This document shows positions 11,499 through 21,726 of a stretch of DNA of 64,000 bases, piece by piece (positions within the stretch are counted from its first letter, which is position 1; the number at the start of each line of letters is the position of its first letter). The translations under genes and the position numbers were made by a program. The DNA is from Odobenus rosmarus divergens (Eukaryota; Chordata; Mammalia; Carnivora; Odobenidae), in contig NW_004451005.1 in NCBI RefSeq assembly GCF_000321225.1, positions 816,950-880,949 on the forward strand, in the 5' to 3' direction. The notes under the pieces are model-generated. The model had not been told where the DNA came from. It made no database searches and saw only the letters and a list, made by a program, of their open reading frames with translations.

Positions 11499-11952
11499 CT
11501 GGGATTTTAAGGGAAAATCCTCACTTAAAGCCATTGACAGAAACTGTATTTCTTTCTTTCTCTGGTTTCTTCCTTGGCTTGAAAAATTCTTTGTGCTTTC
11601 TTTCTCCTTTCAAACCCGTACATCAATCCATTCCTGGCTATCGGCCCAGGAAAGATGGGCCTGAACCCATTAGGCTGAGAGGGTTTCATTGTGTCACTGC
11701 ACTGGAAGATTAAGTGGCCAGGATGACTTCATACGAAAGAACTGGAATAAATTCTATCACCCTCCTTGACACAGCAACTAAGACAGTGGGCATTTTTTGA
11801 CCTAGACAATCTTGACTCCTGAAGGAAAAGGAGCAAAGATGTAGACTCAGGCAACCAGAGCCAGAAAGTCCTCCTACTCTAATAAGCAAAAGCTTTAGAG
11901 AAACACTGTATTTAAAAAAACTGATCATTGGGAAGAACCTTCTTTTTTTTCC
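11499..11952. other. Unassigned, about 450 bp
   Basis: No repeat recognised. On the minus strand this would be the intron just before the candidate exon; a Lys/Glu-rich frame of 33 codons ends in TGA at about 11525. Confidence 0.4.
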
Positions 11953-12815
11953 TTTCAGGTTTATTGAGATATAAGTGACATACAACTCTGTATAAGTTTG
12001 AGGTGTACAACATACTGAGTGGACTTAAATAATTACCACAGTAAATTTAGATAACATCCATCATCTCATATAGATACAAAAGAAAAAAATTTTGTCATGA
12101 TGAGAACTTTTAGGATTTACACTTCTTAGCCCATTTCCGATTTGCAGCAGGGTTAACTACAGTCACCATGTTGTACAGTATACCCCTAGTATTTATTTGC
12201 CTTATAACTGGGAGTTTGTACATTTAAAAAAAAAAAAAGATTTTATTTATTTACTTGAGAGAGAGAATGAGCAAGCCAGGGAGAGAGCAGTAGCGGGGGG
12301 AGGGACAGAGGGAGAAGCAGACTTCCCGCCGAGCTGGGAACCTGATGCGGGGCTCGGTCCCAGGACCCTGGGACCATGACCTGAGCCGAAGGCAGACGCT
12401 TCACCGACTGAGCCACCCAGGCGCCCCAAAGTTTGTACCTTTTGACCACCCTCCTCCACCTCTCCTACTCCCCTGACCTTGGGTCACCACAATCTGTTCT
12501 CTGTATGTATGAGTAGGAGTTCCGTTTTGCTTTTTGTTTTTTGTTTTTAGATTGAACATAGAAGTGAGACCATGGGTATTTGTTTTTCTGTGGCTGGCTT
12601 ACTTCACTTAGCATAATGCCCTCAAGGTCCATTCACATTGTCCCAAATGGCAGTATTTCCTTCTTTTTACTATTTCATTGTATACATATTCATTGTCTTT
12701 ATCCATTCATCTGTGGATGAACACTTAGGTTGCTTTCATGTCCTGGCTATTGTGAATAAGGCTGCAGGGAACATGGCGGTGCGCATAGCTCTTTGACACA
12801 GTGATTTCATTTCTG
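11953..12815 (-). mobile_element. Ancient L1M 3' end, antisense, split by SINEC
   Basis: Starts 'ggtttattgagatataagtg' and runs through 'aagtttgaggtgtacaaca' and 'ggttaactacagtcaccatg'. After the SINEC it continues with 'gaacatagaagtgagaccat', 'ggcttacttcacttagcat' and 'ttgtgaataaggctgca'. This is the standard reverse-complement order of L1M 3' UTR and ORF2 end. The two halves are colinear across the insert. Confidence 0.85.
12226..12427 (-). mobile_element. SINEC, antisense, inside L1M
   Basis: Full-length copy inserted in the L1M. The flanks share 'agtttgtac.ttt' (12213-12225 and 12430-12442), the TSD. The tail side reads A12 before 'gattttattt' instead of the expected T run. Confidence 0.95.
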
Positions 12816-12964
12816 GAAGGAACTTCTTAAGTGGCAGTATCCCCACATAACTCTGTACCAGCACATTCATCCTTCAGGCCAGTGTCAGGCTCAGGGGCAT
12901 TATTTTCTCACCAAGGGGAAGAGCCTTTCCTTTTCCTGCCATCTGCTCTGAGCTGGGGAATTTT

Positions 12965-13165
12965 CTTTTCTTTTCTTTTAAATATTTTATTTATTTGTCA
13001 GAGAGAGAGAGAGCACAGGCAGGGGGAGGGGCCGAGGCAGAGGCAGAGGGAGAAGCAGACTGCCTGCTAAGCTGGGAGCTGCACCTGGGACTTGATCCCA
13101 GGACCCTGGGATCATGACCTGAGCCCGAAGGCAGACACTTAACCAACTGAGCCACCCAGGGGACC
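12965..13165 (-). mobile_element. SINEC, antisense, with 17-bp imperfect TSD
   Basis: Flanked by 'ctgagctggggaatttt' (12948-12964) and 'ctgagctggggggtttt' (13166-13182), 15 of 17 identical. The tail complement carries a (TTTTC)n run. Confidence 0.95.
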
Positions 13166-13400
13166 CTGAGCTGGGGGGTTTTCACTCAACTTACTATTCT
13201 TGCTCACTCTGCCTTCTGTTTTTTCCTTAGTACAGATTGTGCTCACTTTGCATGGCAGTGCACGATCACAGAGGATGACTGTACAGGATGAAACCATGCA
13301 AAATGATCTTAATGGAAAAAATTACAACTGCTCTGTGATCTTCACAAAATGTTATCAGTGGCCTAACAGGAAATATATATTAGTCTCTGCCTCCCTGTTC

Positions 13401-13553
13401 CTGGCACAGAGCTCCTGAAATCCTTATAAATTCCCAAGTGATAAAAGCGCTAGCAGCATCTCTCTAATACTTGGTCTTTGACCCATCCCTGACACAGGGC
13501 TCCTAAAACCCTTGTAAACTCCTAACTGATAAGAGCACTAGGAATATCTTTTG
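13401..13553 (+). repeat. Internal tandem duplication, two units of about 66 bp
   Basis: Units 13401-13466 and 13488-13553 share the frame 'ctg.cacag.gctcct.aaa', then 'ctt.taaa.tcc.aa.tgat' and a conserved 'gcacta' or 'gcgcta' part. Divergence shows it is old. Confidence 0.7.
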
Positions 13554-14178
13554 TTCCACTGAGTCAACTGTGGGTAGGGACTGGTCACCAGAGGACCAAG
13601 CCATGATTAGAAGTTTGGAATTTTCAGCCCCACTTCCTAACCTTCAGGGATGGGGGAGGGTCAGAAGCTAACTTAATAATTGGTTATGCCTAGGCAAGTA
13701 AGCCTCCATAAAATTCAAGTAGTATGAGATTCGGAGGGCTTCCAGGTTGGGGAACATCCCCACAGTGGGAGGGTGATACACCCTAACTCTGTGGGGACAG
13801 AAGCTCCTGCACTTGGAACCTTCCCAGACCTTGCCCTATGTATCTCTTCATCTGGCTGTTCATCTATATCCTTTCTCACAAACTTTAATAAACTGGCAAA
13901 CATAAATGTTTCCCTCAGTTTTGTTAGCTGCTCTAGCAAATTAATTGAACCCAAAGAAGAGGTCATTGCCATCTGCGATCCACAGCCAGCTGGTCAGAAG
14001 CACAACCTGGGCTTGTGACTGGCGTCAGAAGTGTGGTGTGTGTGGGGGTGGGAGAGGGAGTCTTGTGGGACTCAGCCCTTAGCCTGTGGGATCTGACACT
14101 GTATCCAGGTAAATGGGTGTTAGAATTGAGTTGAACTGTAGGACACCTCGCTGGTAGCCCCAAGAATTGCTTGGTGTG

Positions 14179-14373
14179 TGGGGCACCTGGGTGGCTCAGT
14201 CAGTTGAGCATCTGCCTTTGGCTCAGGTCATGATCCCAGGTTCCTGGGATTGAGCCCCACATCCAGCTCCTTGCTCAGCAGGGAGCCTGCTTCTCCCTCT
14301 CTCTCTGCCTGCCGCTCCCCTGCTTGTGTTCTCTCCCTCTCCCTCTGTCAAATAAATAACATCTTAAAAAAAA
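14179..14373 (+). mobile_element. SINEC with 14-bp TSD
   Basis: The exact repeat 'aattgcttggtgtg' lies at 14165-14178 and 14374-14387. The insertion splits the LTR-like element. Confidence 0.96.
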
Positions 14374-14567
14374 AATTGCTTGGTGTGGAGAAAACCCCCT
14401 ACCCATCTGGTGACCAGAAATGTCAGAAGTGAAGTGTTTTGTGTGAGTAGTGAAGGAAACACATAGGGAAGGAACTCACAGAAGGGAAAAACTGGGTTTT
14501 TCCCAACAGAGAAGGAAAAAGCTGTTTTTCCATGTATATTATCCAAGCATTAAAAGCTCTTGCTGTT

Positions 14568-14764
14568 CACGGGGGTACCTGCGTGGCTTAGTCAGTTAAG
14601 CATCCAATTCTTGATTTCAGCTCAGGTCATGATCTCAGGGGCATGAGATTGAGCCCCGAGTGGGGAATCCACGCTCAGCAGGGAGTCTGCTTCTCTCTCT
14701 CTCTCCCTCTCCTTCTGCTCGCACGCTCTTTCTCCCCCTAAAATAAGTAAATAAATCTTTTTTA
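14568..14764 (+). mobile_element. SINEC, older-variant middle
   Basis: Middle part is 'cttgatttcagctcaggtcat', as in the 4302 copy. The TSD is 'aaaagctcttgct.tt' at 14552-14567 and 14765-14780 (one mismatch). Confidence 0.95.
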
Positions 14765-14876
14765 AAAAGCTCTTGCTCTTTATAATAAATGTACAGAGAA
14801 ACAGAAAAATGGCAGAATTTCATATATTTTGATTAAAAACATTAGAAACATTGAGAATTAAATTTATTTCATTTCT

Positions 14877-15250
14877 CTATTTCTCAAGAGTAACTTGAGA
14901 GGTGATCACTTTCTTCTTGTCATATAATTTATGACTCAGAGCAAGCATCTTTCCAACGCTGTGGCAGATCATCTCAGTCTTTAAGTTTGGATCAGCTTTC
15001 AACATTTTATCCTTTGTTTTCAATGCCGTGAAATGTCTCCAAGAGTTCCTTTAATGTGAGGGTTTTGTTGTTTTTGGTTTTTTTTTTTTTGCCAGTGTTA
15101 CGTCCTCCGAGACTTGTTGACCCTTCCTGTCACTACCACTTGAAGTTCATGTAAGTCTGATTTGTTCCTCTGGCTGCGGATCTGGCATCTCCTGAATAGC
15201 AGCCGGGTCAACGTCCCCGCAGAGACGATTCCTTCTGGAATTCCATTTAC
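14877..15250 (-). pseudogene. Tigger/pogo-like transposase C-terminal remnant
   Basis: Reading the minus strand toward lower coordinates gives T-L-K-E-L-L-E-T-F, then after one frameshift D-P-N-L, about 20 residues later H-K-L-Y-D-K-K-K and finally Q-V-T-L-E-K before a stop at 14877-14879. The same spacing (D-P-N, then Y-K/H-K..Y-D-E-K-K, then T-x-D/E at the end) is known from Tigger-family transposases and their domesticated TIGD relatives. At least one stop and one frameshift lie upstream. A processed pseudogene of a TIGD-type gene is the alternative. Confidence 0.45.
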
Positions 15251-15356
15251 CTCCTATTTCGACTACACTTCCAGCACTCCGCTTCTCGTCTTTTGGGGGC
15301 CCTTCCATCTTTATTGGTCAATGCTCTCTTTCGATTATCCCCTCTCACAAAGCCTC

Positions 15357-15358
<2 letters not shown>

Positions 15359-15394
<36 letters not shown>
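15359..15394. repeat. (GT)n microsatellite
   Basis: Eighteen uninterrupted GT units. Pure tracts of this length are usually length-polymorphic in mammals. Confidence 0.97.
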
Positions 15395-15395
<1 letters not shown>

Positions 15396-15914
15396 GCTGG
15401 GAGTGGGGAGGAGGGAACACCACTGCGTACTCTGCCGTGTGTGGATGAACTGAGTAACAGATATGCAGCAACCAAGCACAGACAGACACTGAAGGAAGAG
15501 ACATAACTGGTCACTGATCAACTTATTGATCTGTTATTCACATAGTGATTTGTAGACTGAAAAGCTAGCAGTCGAGTTTGCACTTGATGCTATTACTCAG
15601 AGTTAACACACGATGATAACTAAAATTTGAACTGTGTTGTGAGGGACTCCGGTTATTAACTAAACCATGATAGCTGAAATTTATGCTTATCAAAACCAGA
15701 AAGAGGAATGCATATATATGATTATATGCATATGTATACATATGTATCATTTTATATGGTTTTTATGGTCCTGATATAAAAGGGTTTGTCCTGCTCCCAC
15801 TTAGGCAAAATGGAAAAACTATGTCAACTATCTTATTGTTCTTCCTTAACCAAGGAAATTATTTACACCCCTATATCATTTAAAAACTAGCCCAAACTAA
15901 CAAGACATATAGAT
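15395..15914. other. Unassigned, about 520 bp
   Basis: No confident call. A short ATAT-rich run lies at 15710-15745. Confidence 0.45.
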
Positions 15915-16290
15915 CATGATCTAGACAGGAAAGCTCAATATTATAAAGATGTCAGCCCCTTCTTCACAAATTCATCTAGTGATATAACAAACCCAACTAA
16001 AATCCCAATAGAAGTTTAAGGGGAAGAGAAGCTTTATGAAATGGTTCTAAAATTCATCTAGAAAAATAAACACATGAGAAGAGGAGAGGAAAAAAACTGC
16101 AAAACAATAATAGTGGTACAGGTCCTGTTCTACCAGATCTAAAGCTCTAATAATTAAAATAAGGACCTAACCCCAGAATATGGAAAGGGGTTCCAATTCC
16201 CTGATAACCAGTAGACAAAAACTGAAACAATGCAAAACCATGTTTAACTACAAGATTGTCAAATATTTAAGAGAAAAATAACTCAGTGTG
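15915..16290 (+). mobile_element. Degraded L1M ORF2 fragment
   Basis: The order 'aaagctcaatattataaaga', 'aaatcccaatagaa', 'ttctaaaattcatctagaaa' and 'ctaccagatctaaagctcta' follows L1 ORF2 downstream of the RT domain. It is heavily mutated, with approximate borders. Confidence 0.55.
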
Positions 16291-17084
16291 GGTGATGTTG
16301 TGGTAATAGTGCCAAGTGTCACATTTCTGAAGGTTATCATGTGTAAAAGCCTTCACGCTGTGCACTTTACCCAGCATTCATGAGAAGTTGGGCTCCCGGC
16401 TAAAATCCTATGTGTGATTTTTCAGGCCCAACCACAGGCAATTAGAAAGGCTTTACCTGACAGGCCTCACCAGGAGGCTGGCCTCCCCACACGAGACTTG
16501 GTGCAGCGCTGTGCAGCGCTGTCTGAGGGGAGATGGAATCTAGGTCCCAGGGGCCCCAGGTCAAACTGCATATTTACAATCAGAGCCTTGCACCTGCATC
16601 CCTCAGTCTCTCTCTCTGAGGCCTTGGGCAGAGGTCTTCTTCAGATGCCTCTGGAGGACCTTGTCATGGGGGGAAGGGGAAACCTGGAAGACACCTCCCC
16701 CAACCCGGCTTAGTGCCCAGTACTTTTCCACTCTTGACCCCTCCTTCTCCTGGTTCCCTACAATCCCAGAGTCTACAAAACTGCTGGAGACTTTTGTTCA
16801 GGGCTCCCTGAACACTGATACAACGCCCATAGGTTCTGTGGGGAAAATGGAAGATGGCGAGTCAGAGCCTCCTCCAGCTCTAGCTTTTGACTCCAACTAT
16901 TGCAGAAAGAGAGCAATATCTTGACTGTAACTTAAATTTTGGCTCATTCTTGCCTTAATTAACTTCAACACTTGACAGCTCAGCTGTCTCTTCATATCAG
17001 TTGAACTCCTGAGAACCTCCATTTCTAAGAAATAATGCCAAGGAAATAATAAGGCAAATGTGCAAAGTGACATGTAAAGATGTT
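16291..17084. other. Unassigned, about 800 bp
   Basis: Higher GC than the surroundings with two overlapping plus frames (16414-16713, 16661-16924), neither resembling a known domain. A 10-bp unit (gcagcgctgt) is repeated twice at about 16503-16522. Confidence 0.45.
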
Positions 17085-17325
17085 CAACACAGGACTGTTT
17101 AGAATTAGAGGAATCTTTAAAACAAAAACAACAATTTCTCATCAATGGAAGACTGCTAAAATAAATTAAAATGCATTTATGTATTGAAATACCAGACAAC
17201 CACTCTAGGTGGTTGATTTATATTGATTTGTATTTATTGGCATGGAAATATGCCTCTGAAATAATGTTACATGGAAAAAAAGTGACAATATCACATGCAC
17301 AATGTTGATGAAAAATGAACAAACC
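17085..17325 (+). mobile_element. Degraded L1-type 3' remnant
   Basis: The pattern 'catcaatggaagactgctaa', 'aaataaattaaaatgcattt', 'ggcatggaaatatgcc' and 'aatgttacatggaaaaaaag' follows the closing part of old L1s (consensus of the 'taaataaattatggtacatc' type). Confidence 0.45.
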
Positions 17326-17662
17326 TTTTTAAAAATTTTAAAGAGATAGGAAAGAGTTTTATTAGAGCCCAAGTTAGGTCAGCTGCCGGGGACAGACAAT
17401 CTTCACAAAGTAGAGAGTGCTCCAGGAAAAAACATTTGGTAAAGAGTTATCTATGGTTTTTTTTTTATATACATATATATAAAGAGTTACAAATGATCAT
17501 GATGAAGGATACTCCAGAAAGTTACAGATATTACCTCAGTTTTTAGTATGTGCAAGGTTGTAGGACTTCAGTCTTATGGGAACCAGGGAGGTTTTCTTCT
17601 TTTTCTTACCTTTATGTTTGGAATGCTCCTTATTTATTTATTTATTTATTTTTATTTTATTT
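17326..17662. other. Unassigned, ending in A/T-rich (TTTA)n
   Basis: No gene. A TTTA/TTTTA-rich run at about 17632-17665 is the target of the next SINEC. Confidence 0.5.
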
Positions 17663-17843
17663 TATTTTTTTTTAAAGATTTTATTTATTTATTTGACAGA
17701 GAGAGAGATAGCGAGAGCAGGAACACAAGCAGGGGGAGTGGGAGAGGAAGAAGCGGGCTCCTGCGGGGCTTGATCCCAAGACCCTGGGATCATGACCTGA
17801 GCCGAAGGCAGCCGCTTAACCGACTGAGCCACCCAGGCGCCCC
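17663..17843 (-). mobile_element. SINEC, antisense, with internal deletion
   Basis: Lacks about 20 bases between 'agaagcgggctc' and 'ctgcggggcttgatccc', where other copies carry the 'ccgctgagcagggagcccg' block. The 'ttttatttatttttt' sequence on both sides is the probable TSD. Confidence 0.94.
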
Positions 17844-18124
17844 TTTTATTTATTTTTTTAATGAAGCAGATGTACAATGTGTGCTTGGGGCAGAAAAAGA
17901 GCCCATGCTTTGAGGTTTTGCTGAGTCATTTTGACCTTGGTAAATGTTCAAGTGTAGCTTCCCTGGAAGCCCAGGAAAAGGACCCACAAATATTCAAAGC
18001 TGAAAATGTCCTTTCTCAAGAGTAAGGCTCTAGGTTGATTGAAACATGGGTGTGCCTGTGAGTGTATATACATGCATGTGAGCTCACAGAGAAAAGTCTG
18101 CAAGTTTGACCGTATTACATTTTG

Positions 18125-18365
18125 TGTATGCTTACTCTGTGTAAAGAGTTATTCTGAGTATTTTATGTACATTATCTAATAGTTCTCAAAAGGTAGGTGC
18201 CATTATTACATTCATTTTACAGATCAGAAATCTGATGCATGGACGATTAAACAACTTGCCTGAGGTCACAGCTAATAAATGATAGGGTTAAGATTCTAAC
18301 CAGCACCCTAAACCAGATCCAGCCCATTCTGAGCCTTCTAATAAAGCAGTCTCCCCAAGACAGAG
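18125..18365 (-). mobile_element. MIR SINE, antisense
   Basis: Order 'cattttacagatcagaaatc', 'aacaacttgcctgaggtcac', 'agctaataaatgatagggtt' matches the antisense MIR core well, with decayed flanks. Confidence 0.8.
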
Positions 18366-19524
18366 TTAGTGATAATCTCTGGTAGTGGCGTTGCAATAGT
18401 GGTTGTTTTTTATGCTTTTCAATGTTGTTTGAATTTTTCAAAAATACACTACTTTGACCCCTTAAAAAACAAACTTATTTTTTAGAAAATGAATACGGCC
18501 CCCATAAAATATTTCTCTTAGAACTAAATCTTTCACTTTTAATCAGAGATGCCATCAGCTGCAAGTAGAATATCTGCTCAACATGAGAACAAACAGATAG
18601 GAGTTTCTTTTTCTCACATAAAAATCTGGAAGTAGGCTGTCCATGGTTGGTTTTCCTGTTCAAAGATTTCATCAGGCATCTAGACTCTGACTTTTTGCTC
18701 TATCATGTTTAATGTTTTGGCTTTTGACTTCAGGGTTACAAAGTAGATGGTGCATCTTCAGGCATCATAACTGAGTGATAGGGAGAAGGAAGGAGGAGAC
18801 TGATGGAATAATTAAGAAAGTGTCTTTAGCTGTACCCTCAGCAGACTTGTGTTTATATTCACAAGCCAAAACTATGCTACATGGCTACCTCCAGCTGAAA
18901 GGCCTTCAAGAACTGGGTGAACAGATTTTTACCTTACTGTAAAGCTAACCAACTAGTCTGCAGAAGGTCTAAGGCTCCTGGGTCAAACCCAAAGGACTTG
19001 ATCATGCACAGCACAGTGGGCAATGTGAACTTGATGTTTGCATGACTGCCCTTGCCCCCACCCACTCCGAGTCCCACAAGGGCAATGTAGAAGCAGGTCC
19101 AGGTAAATGCTGAGAATAAGGCAAGTTTGTGTCTCAAGTGAGAAACCCTGAGCTTAGTAAGGCCCTGACTTTGAAAGGGATGTTTGGCAAACATGCCCAA
19201 CCTCTGCCCCAGAGAAGAACCTTATCTTTACTATCCTGCCCTCTGCCTCAGAGGTAGACACTGTCTCTATCCACCAAGAATCTTCACTATACAAATACCC
19301 TTAGAGTCAAAGTCCAACACAAACTCAGGCAGAAGACAAGAAGAAATGCAAGAGGCCCACAGGGAATGGTCTCCCAACAAAGGCCATCTCCAGCTAGGGA
19401 GAAAGAGGTTATGGATGGAAGCTGTGTTAGCCAACCAGAAGTATTTGTCACCTGCCATTAAAGGATTGTCCTCTAACTGTCCTCAAGCTGAGAACAATTA
19501 ACCAGCAAACAATTTCTCTACTGA
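18366..19524. other. Unassigned, about 1.15 kb
   Basis: No repeat or gene recognised. Frames at 18934-19200 (minus) and 19184-19501 (plus) overlap on opposite strands and show no domain. Confidence 0.5.
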
Positions 19525-20000
19525 TAAATTAGTTTCCCATTAATGCCCTGACAGATTACCACAAATTTAGTGGCTTTAAAACAACACAGATTTACTCCCT
19601 TAAAGTTCTGGAGGTCAGAAGTCCAAACTCGGTTTTACAGGGCTAACAACAAGGTGTCAGCGGGGCTGTTTCCTTCTGAGCAAACTGAAAGAACGGCCTG
19701 GTCCCTTGCCATCCTCACCTTCTAATGGCCGCCTGTATTCCTTGGCTTGTGACCTCTTCCTCCACATTCAAACCCCACCACTGTGGCCTCTGCTAACATC
19801 ATCACACTGTCTCCTCCTGGGGCCCTTGAAAGGACTGCTGTGATTTCACTGGGCTCACCTGGGTGACTCAGGAGACTTTCCGTCCCAAGAGCCTAGACTG
19901 AGTACATATGCTAAGTTTCTTTGCCCGATAACATTCACAGGTTCCAAGAATTTAGCACCTGAACCTCTTTTGGCTGCCATTATTCAGCACACTACAACTG
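19525..20000 (+). mobile_element. Ancient LTR-like interspersed repeat (family not named)
   Basis: Contains the well-known mammalian pattern 'agattaccacaaatttagtg', 'gctttaaaacaacaca', 'agttctggaggtcagaagtc', 'ccgcctgtattccttggctt', 'acattcacaggttcc' and 'gccattattcagcacac'. TG and CA-like ends fit an LTR, but I cannot give the family from memory. Confidence 0.6.
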
Positions 20001-20514
20001 ACTTTAGTAAATAAAACAATGGAGTTACTTCTTTAAATGTCATATATTGTAAAACTTCTTTAATTTAGAATGAATTCAACAAGAGCGATAACTACAAACA
20101 GGACAGACTCAAGTTTTCATTTACTTAATAAGCCCTTTATTCTGAGATTCTTCAGATTCATATTTTAAATAGTATTGTAAAAATATTATTTCCAAACCTA
20201 ACAATAAACTGTTTTTAAGCAGCCTTATTAAATACTATAAATGTACCTATTTCACTATTGCCCTTTATAAATCATTCTCTTCTTTGTAGAGCCCCCGAAG
20301 GATCTCTACTGAGCAAATTTTAGTATCACCAAACCAAAGGACTATTGAATTTTATGGCTGAAATGCACTCTTGTCTAACCTCCACCCAGAGCAAGAATAC
20401 CTTTCCCCATTTCTGAAAAATGGTTAAGCAAATTATGTTTCCATATTTCTGGTAATAGTGAGGGCGATTTTAAGAGGCAGGCCCTTGTTAGAGCATTGGA
20501 TGAGATGATAACCA
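20001..20514. other. Unassigned, about 510 bp
   Basis: AT-rich, no recognised feature. Confidence 0.5.
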
Positions 20515-20590
20515 GAAGTGGGCACTGGCTTTGGGGTTAGGTTGACTTAGAATCAAAAGTCAGTTCTGCCACTTAAAGAGGGAATGACTG
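20515..20590 (+). mobile_element. Short MIR-like fragment
   Basis: 'ggcactggctttggggttag' followed by 'agtcagttctgccacttaaa' resembles the 5' half of MIR. Short and decayed. Confidence 0.45.
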
Positions 20591-20599
20591 TCAGTGTGA

Positions 20600-20985
20600 T
20601 GGTCACTTTTATGTGTCAATTTGGCTAGACTACAGTCCACAGTTAATCAACCAAACACTAGCCTAGGTGTTGCTATGAAGGTATTTTGTAGATTATCAAT
20701 TTTCTTTAAGGAGGGAAGATTATCCTGGATAACCTGGGTGGGTTTGATTCAATCATTTGAAAACCCTGAAGAATAGAAGAGGGCTTCCCAGAAGAAGAAA
20801 TCCTACCTGAGGATTCCACCTTCAGTTCAAGCCCAAGAGTCCCAGCCTGCCTTTCTAATAGCCTGCCCAATGGATTTTTGGATTTGACTAGCCAGCCCTC
20901 ATAATCACATAAACGAATTATTTGCTGGATTTACCTACCTTCCTCACCTCACTTCTCTTTCATAGAAATGACCCTGAGACACTCC
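20600..20985 (+). mobile_element. Ancient interspersed repeat of 'gtgatggt.a.ttttatgtgtcaa' type
   Basis: Begins 'gtgatggtcacttttatgtg' and continues with a 'tattttgtagattatcaa' block and a 'gataacctgggtgggtttga' block, in the order of a common old mammalian repeat. The distal part is diverged. Family not named with confidence. Confidence 0.5.
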
Positions 20986-21039
20986 AATATTTAGAGAACG
21001 GGAAGTGAGGAACAGCCAGCAAAAAAGGGCTAAATGTAC

Positions 21040-21726
21040 AGCTAATGGGGCAGAGGGAAAATCAAGAGAAATGGTGTCACATAGCTTAAGTGAAGAAATC
21101 ATTTCAATAGGAAAGAGTAGCAACTGAGTCTGATGCTGTTGACAGATGGAGTAAGAGGAGGACTAAGAATTGACCCCTACATCATGGCAACATGGGGGTC
21201 AATGGTCACCTCAGCCAGAGCTATTTCAGTGAAGAGGTAGGGGGCAAAAGTTCAAGAAGTAATGAGAGGCCAAGAAGTGTGAAATGTGGGTAAGGAGAAC
21301 TCTTATAAGGAGTTTTGCTGGAAAGGGGAGCAAAGCAGTAGGGCAGTAGCTGGAGGGTGATGTCAGGCCAAAGGATGGCTTTTTAAGATGGAGGATACTG
21401 AAGAATGTTTGGATGCTAATGGCAATGATCCAGTAGAGGGCAGATCTGATAATGTTAGAGAGAGGGGATAAGTACAAGAGTGATGTTCGTAACTCGGTGA
21501 GAAGGAGAAGAGCCAGTGCACAAGCGAAGGGAATGGCCATGGGCAAAAGCAAGGGCAGTACACCAGTTATAAGACGCATGGAGGCTATGCATGTGTCAAT
21601 AGGTGTGTGGGCAGGAGCGTTCATTTGGGATGGCTCTGTTTTCTGAGTGAGGCTCCCCTTCAGGCTGCCAAACAGGATGTGGGGCTGCTCTTTGACAGAA
21701 CAGAAGACATTGACTAGAGCCTCCAA
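21040..21726 (-). mobile_element. L2/CR1-clade LINE, reverse transcriptase fossil, antisense
   Basis: The minus strand encodes an L2/CR1-like RT segment. The 166-codon open piece at 21226-21726 contains P-S-S-Y-C-P-T-A-L-L-P-F and then L-A-S-H-Y-F-L-N. It is followed downstream, in the sequence below 21226, by a decayed T-E-I-A-L-A-E-V-T-I-D-P-H-V-A stretch. In CR1/L2 RTs the same order occurs (S-N-Y-R-P-I-S-L-L, then L-S-S-H..L-N, then the H-V-A segment before the D-L-S-A-A-F-D-T-V-D-H motif). The frame survives by chance; no catalytic motif is intact. Confidence 0.75.

Larger units (their letters stand above)
13390..14550 (+). mobile_element. LTR-like ancient retroelement, split by SINEC
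   Basis: The order 'gattcggagggcttccagg', 'cttgccctatgtatctcttc', a polyadenylation signal 'aataaa' near 13887, 'gctctagcaaattaattgaa', 'tcttgtgggactcagccctt' and 'gaattgagttgaactgtagg' matches a dispersed mammalian LTR-like repeat whose family name I cannot give with certainty. It resumes after the SINEC at 14374. No gag, pol or env remnant is visible here. It contains an internal direct duplication (13401-13466 and 13488-13553). Confidence 0.55.

Noticed and set aside
15162..15506. 114-codon frame across the (GT)n tract
   Set aside because: It depends on the Val/Cys translation of the microsatellite and partly overlaps the antisense Tigger-like remnant.
16414..16924. Two overlapping frames in GC-richer sequence
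   Set aside because: No motif, no convincing splice sites and ordinary composition; considered as an exon and not supported.
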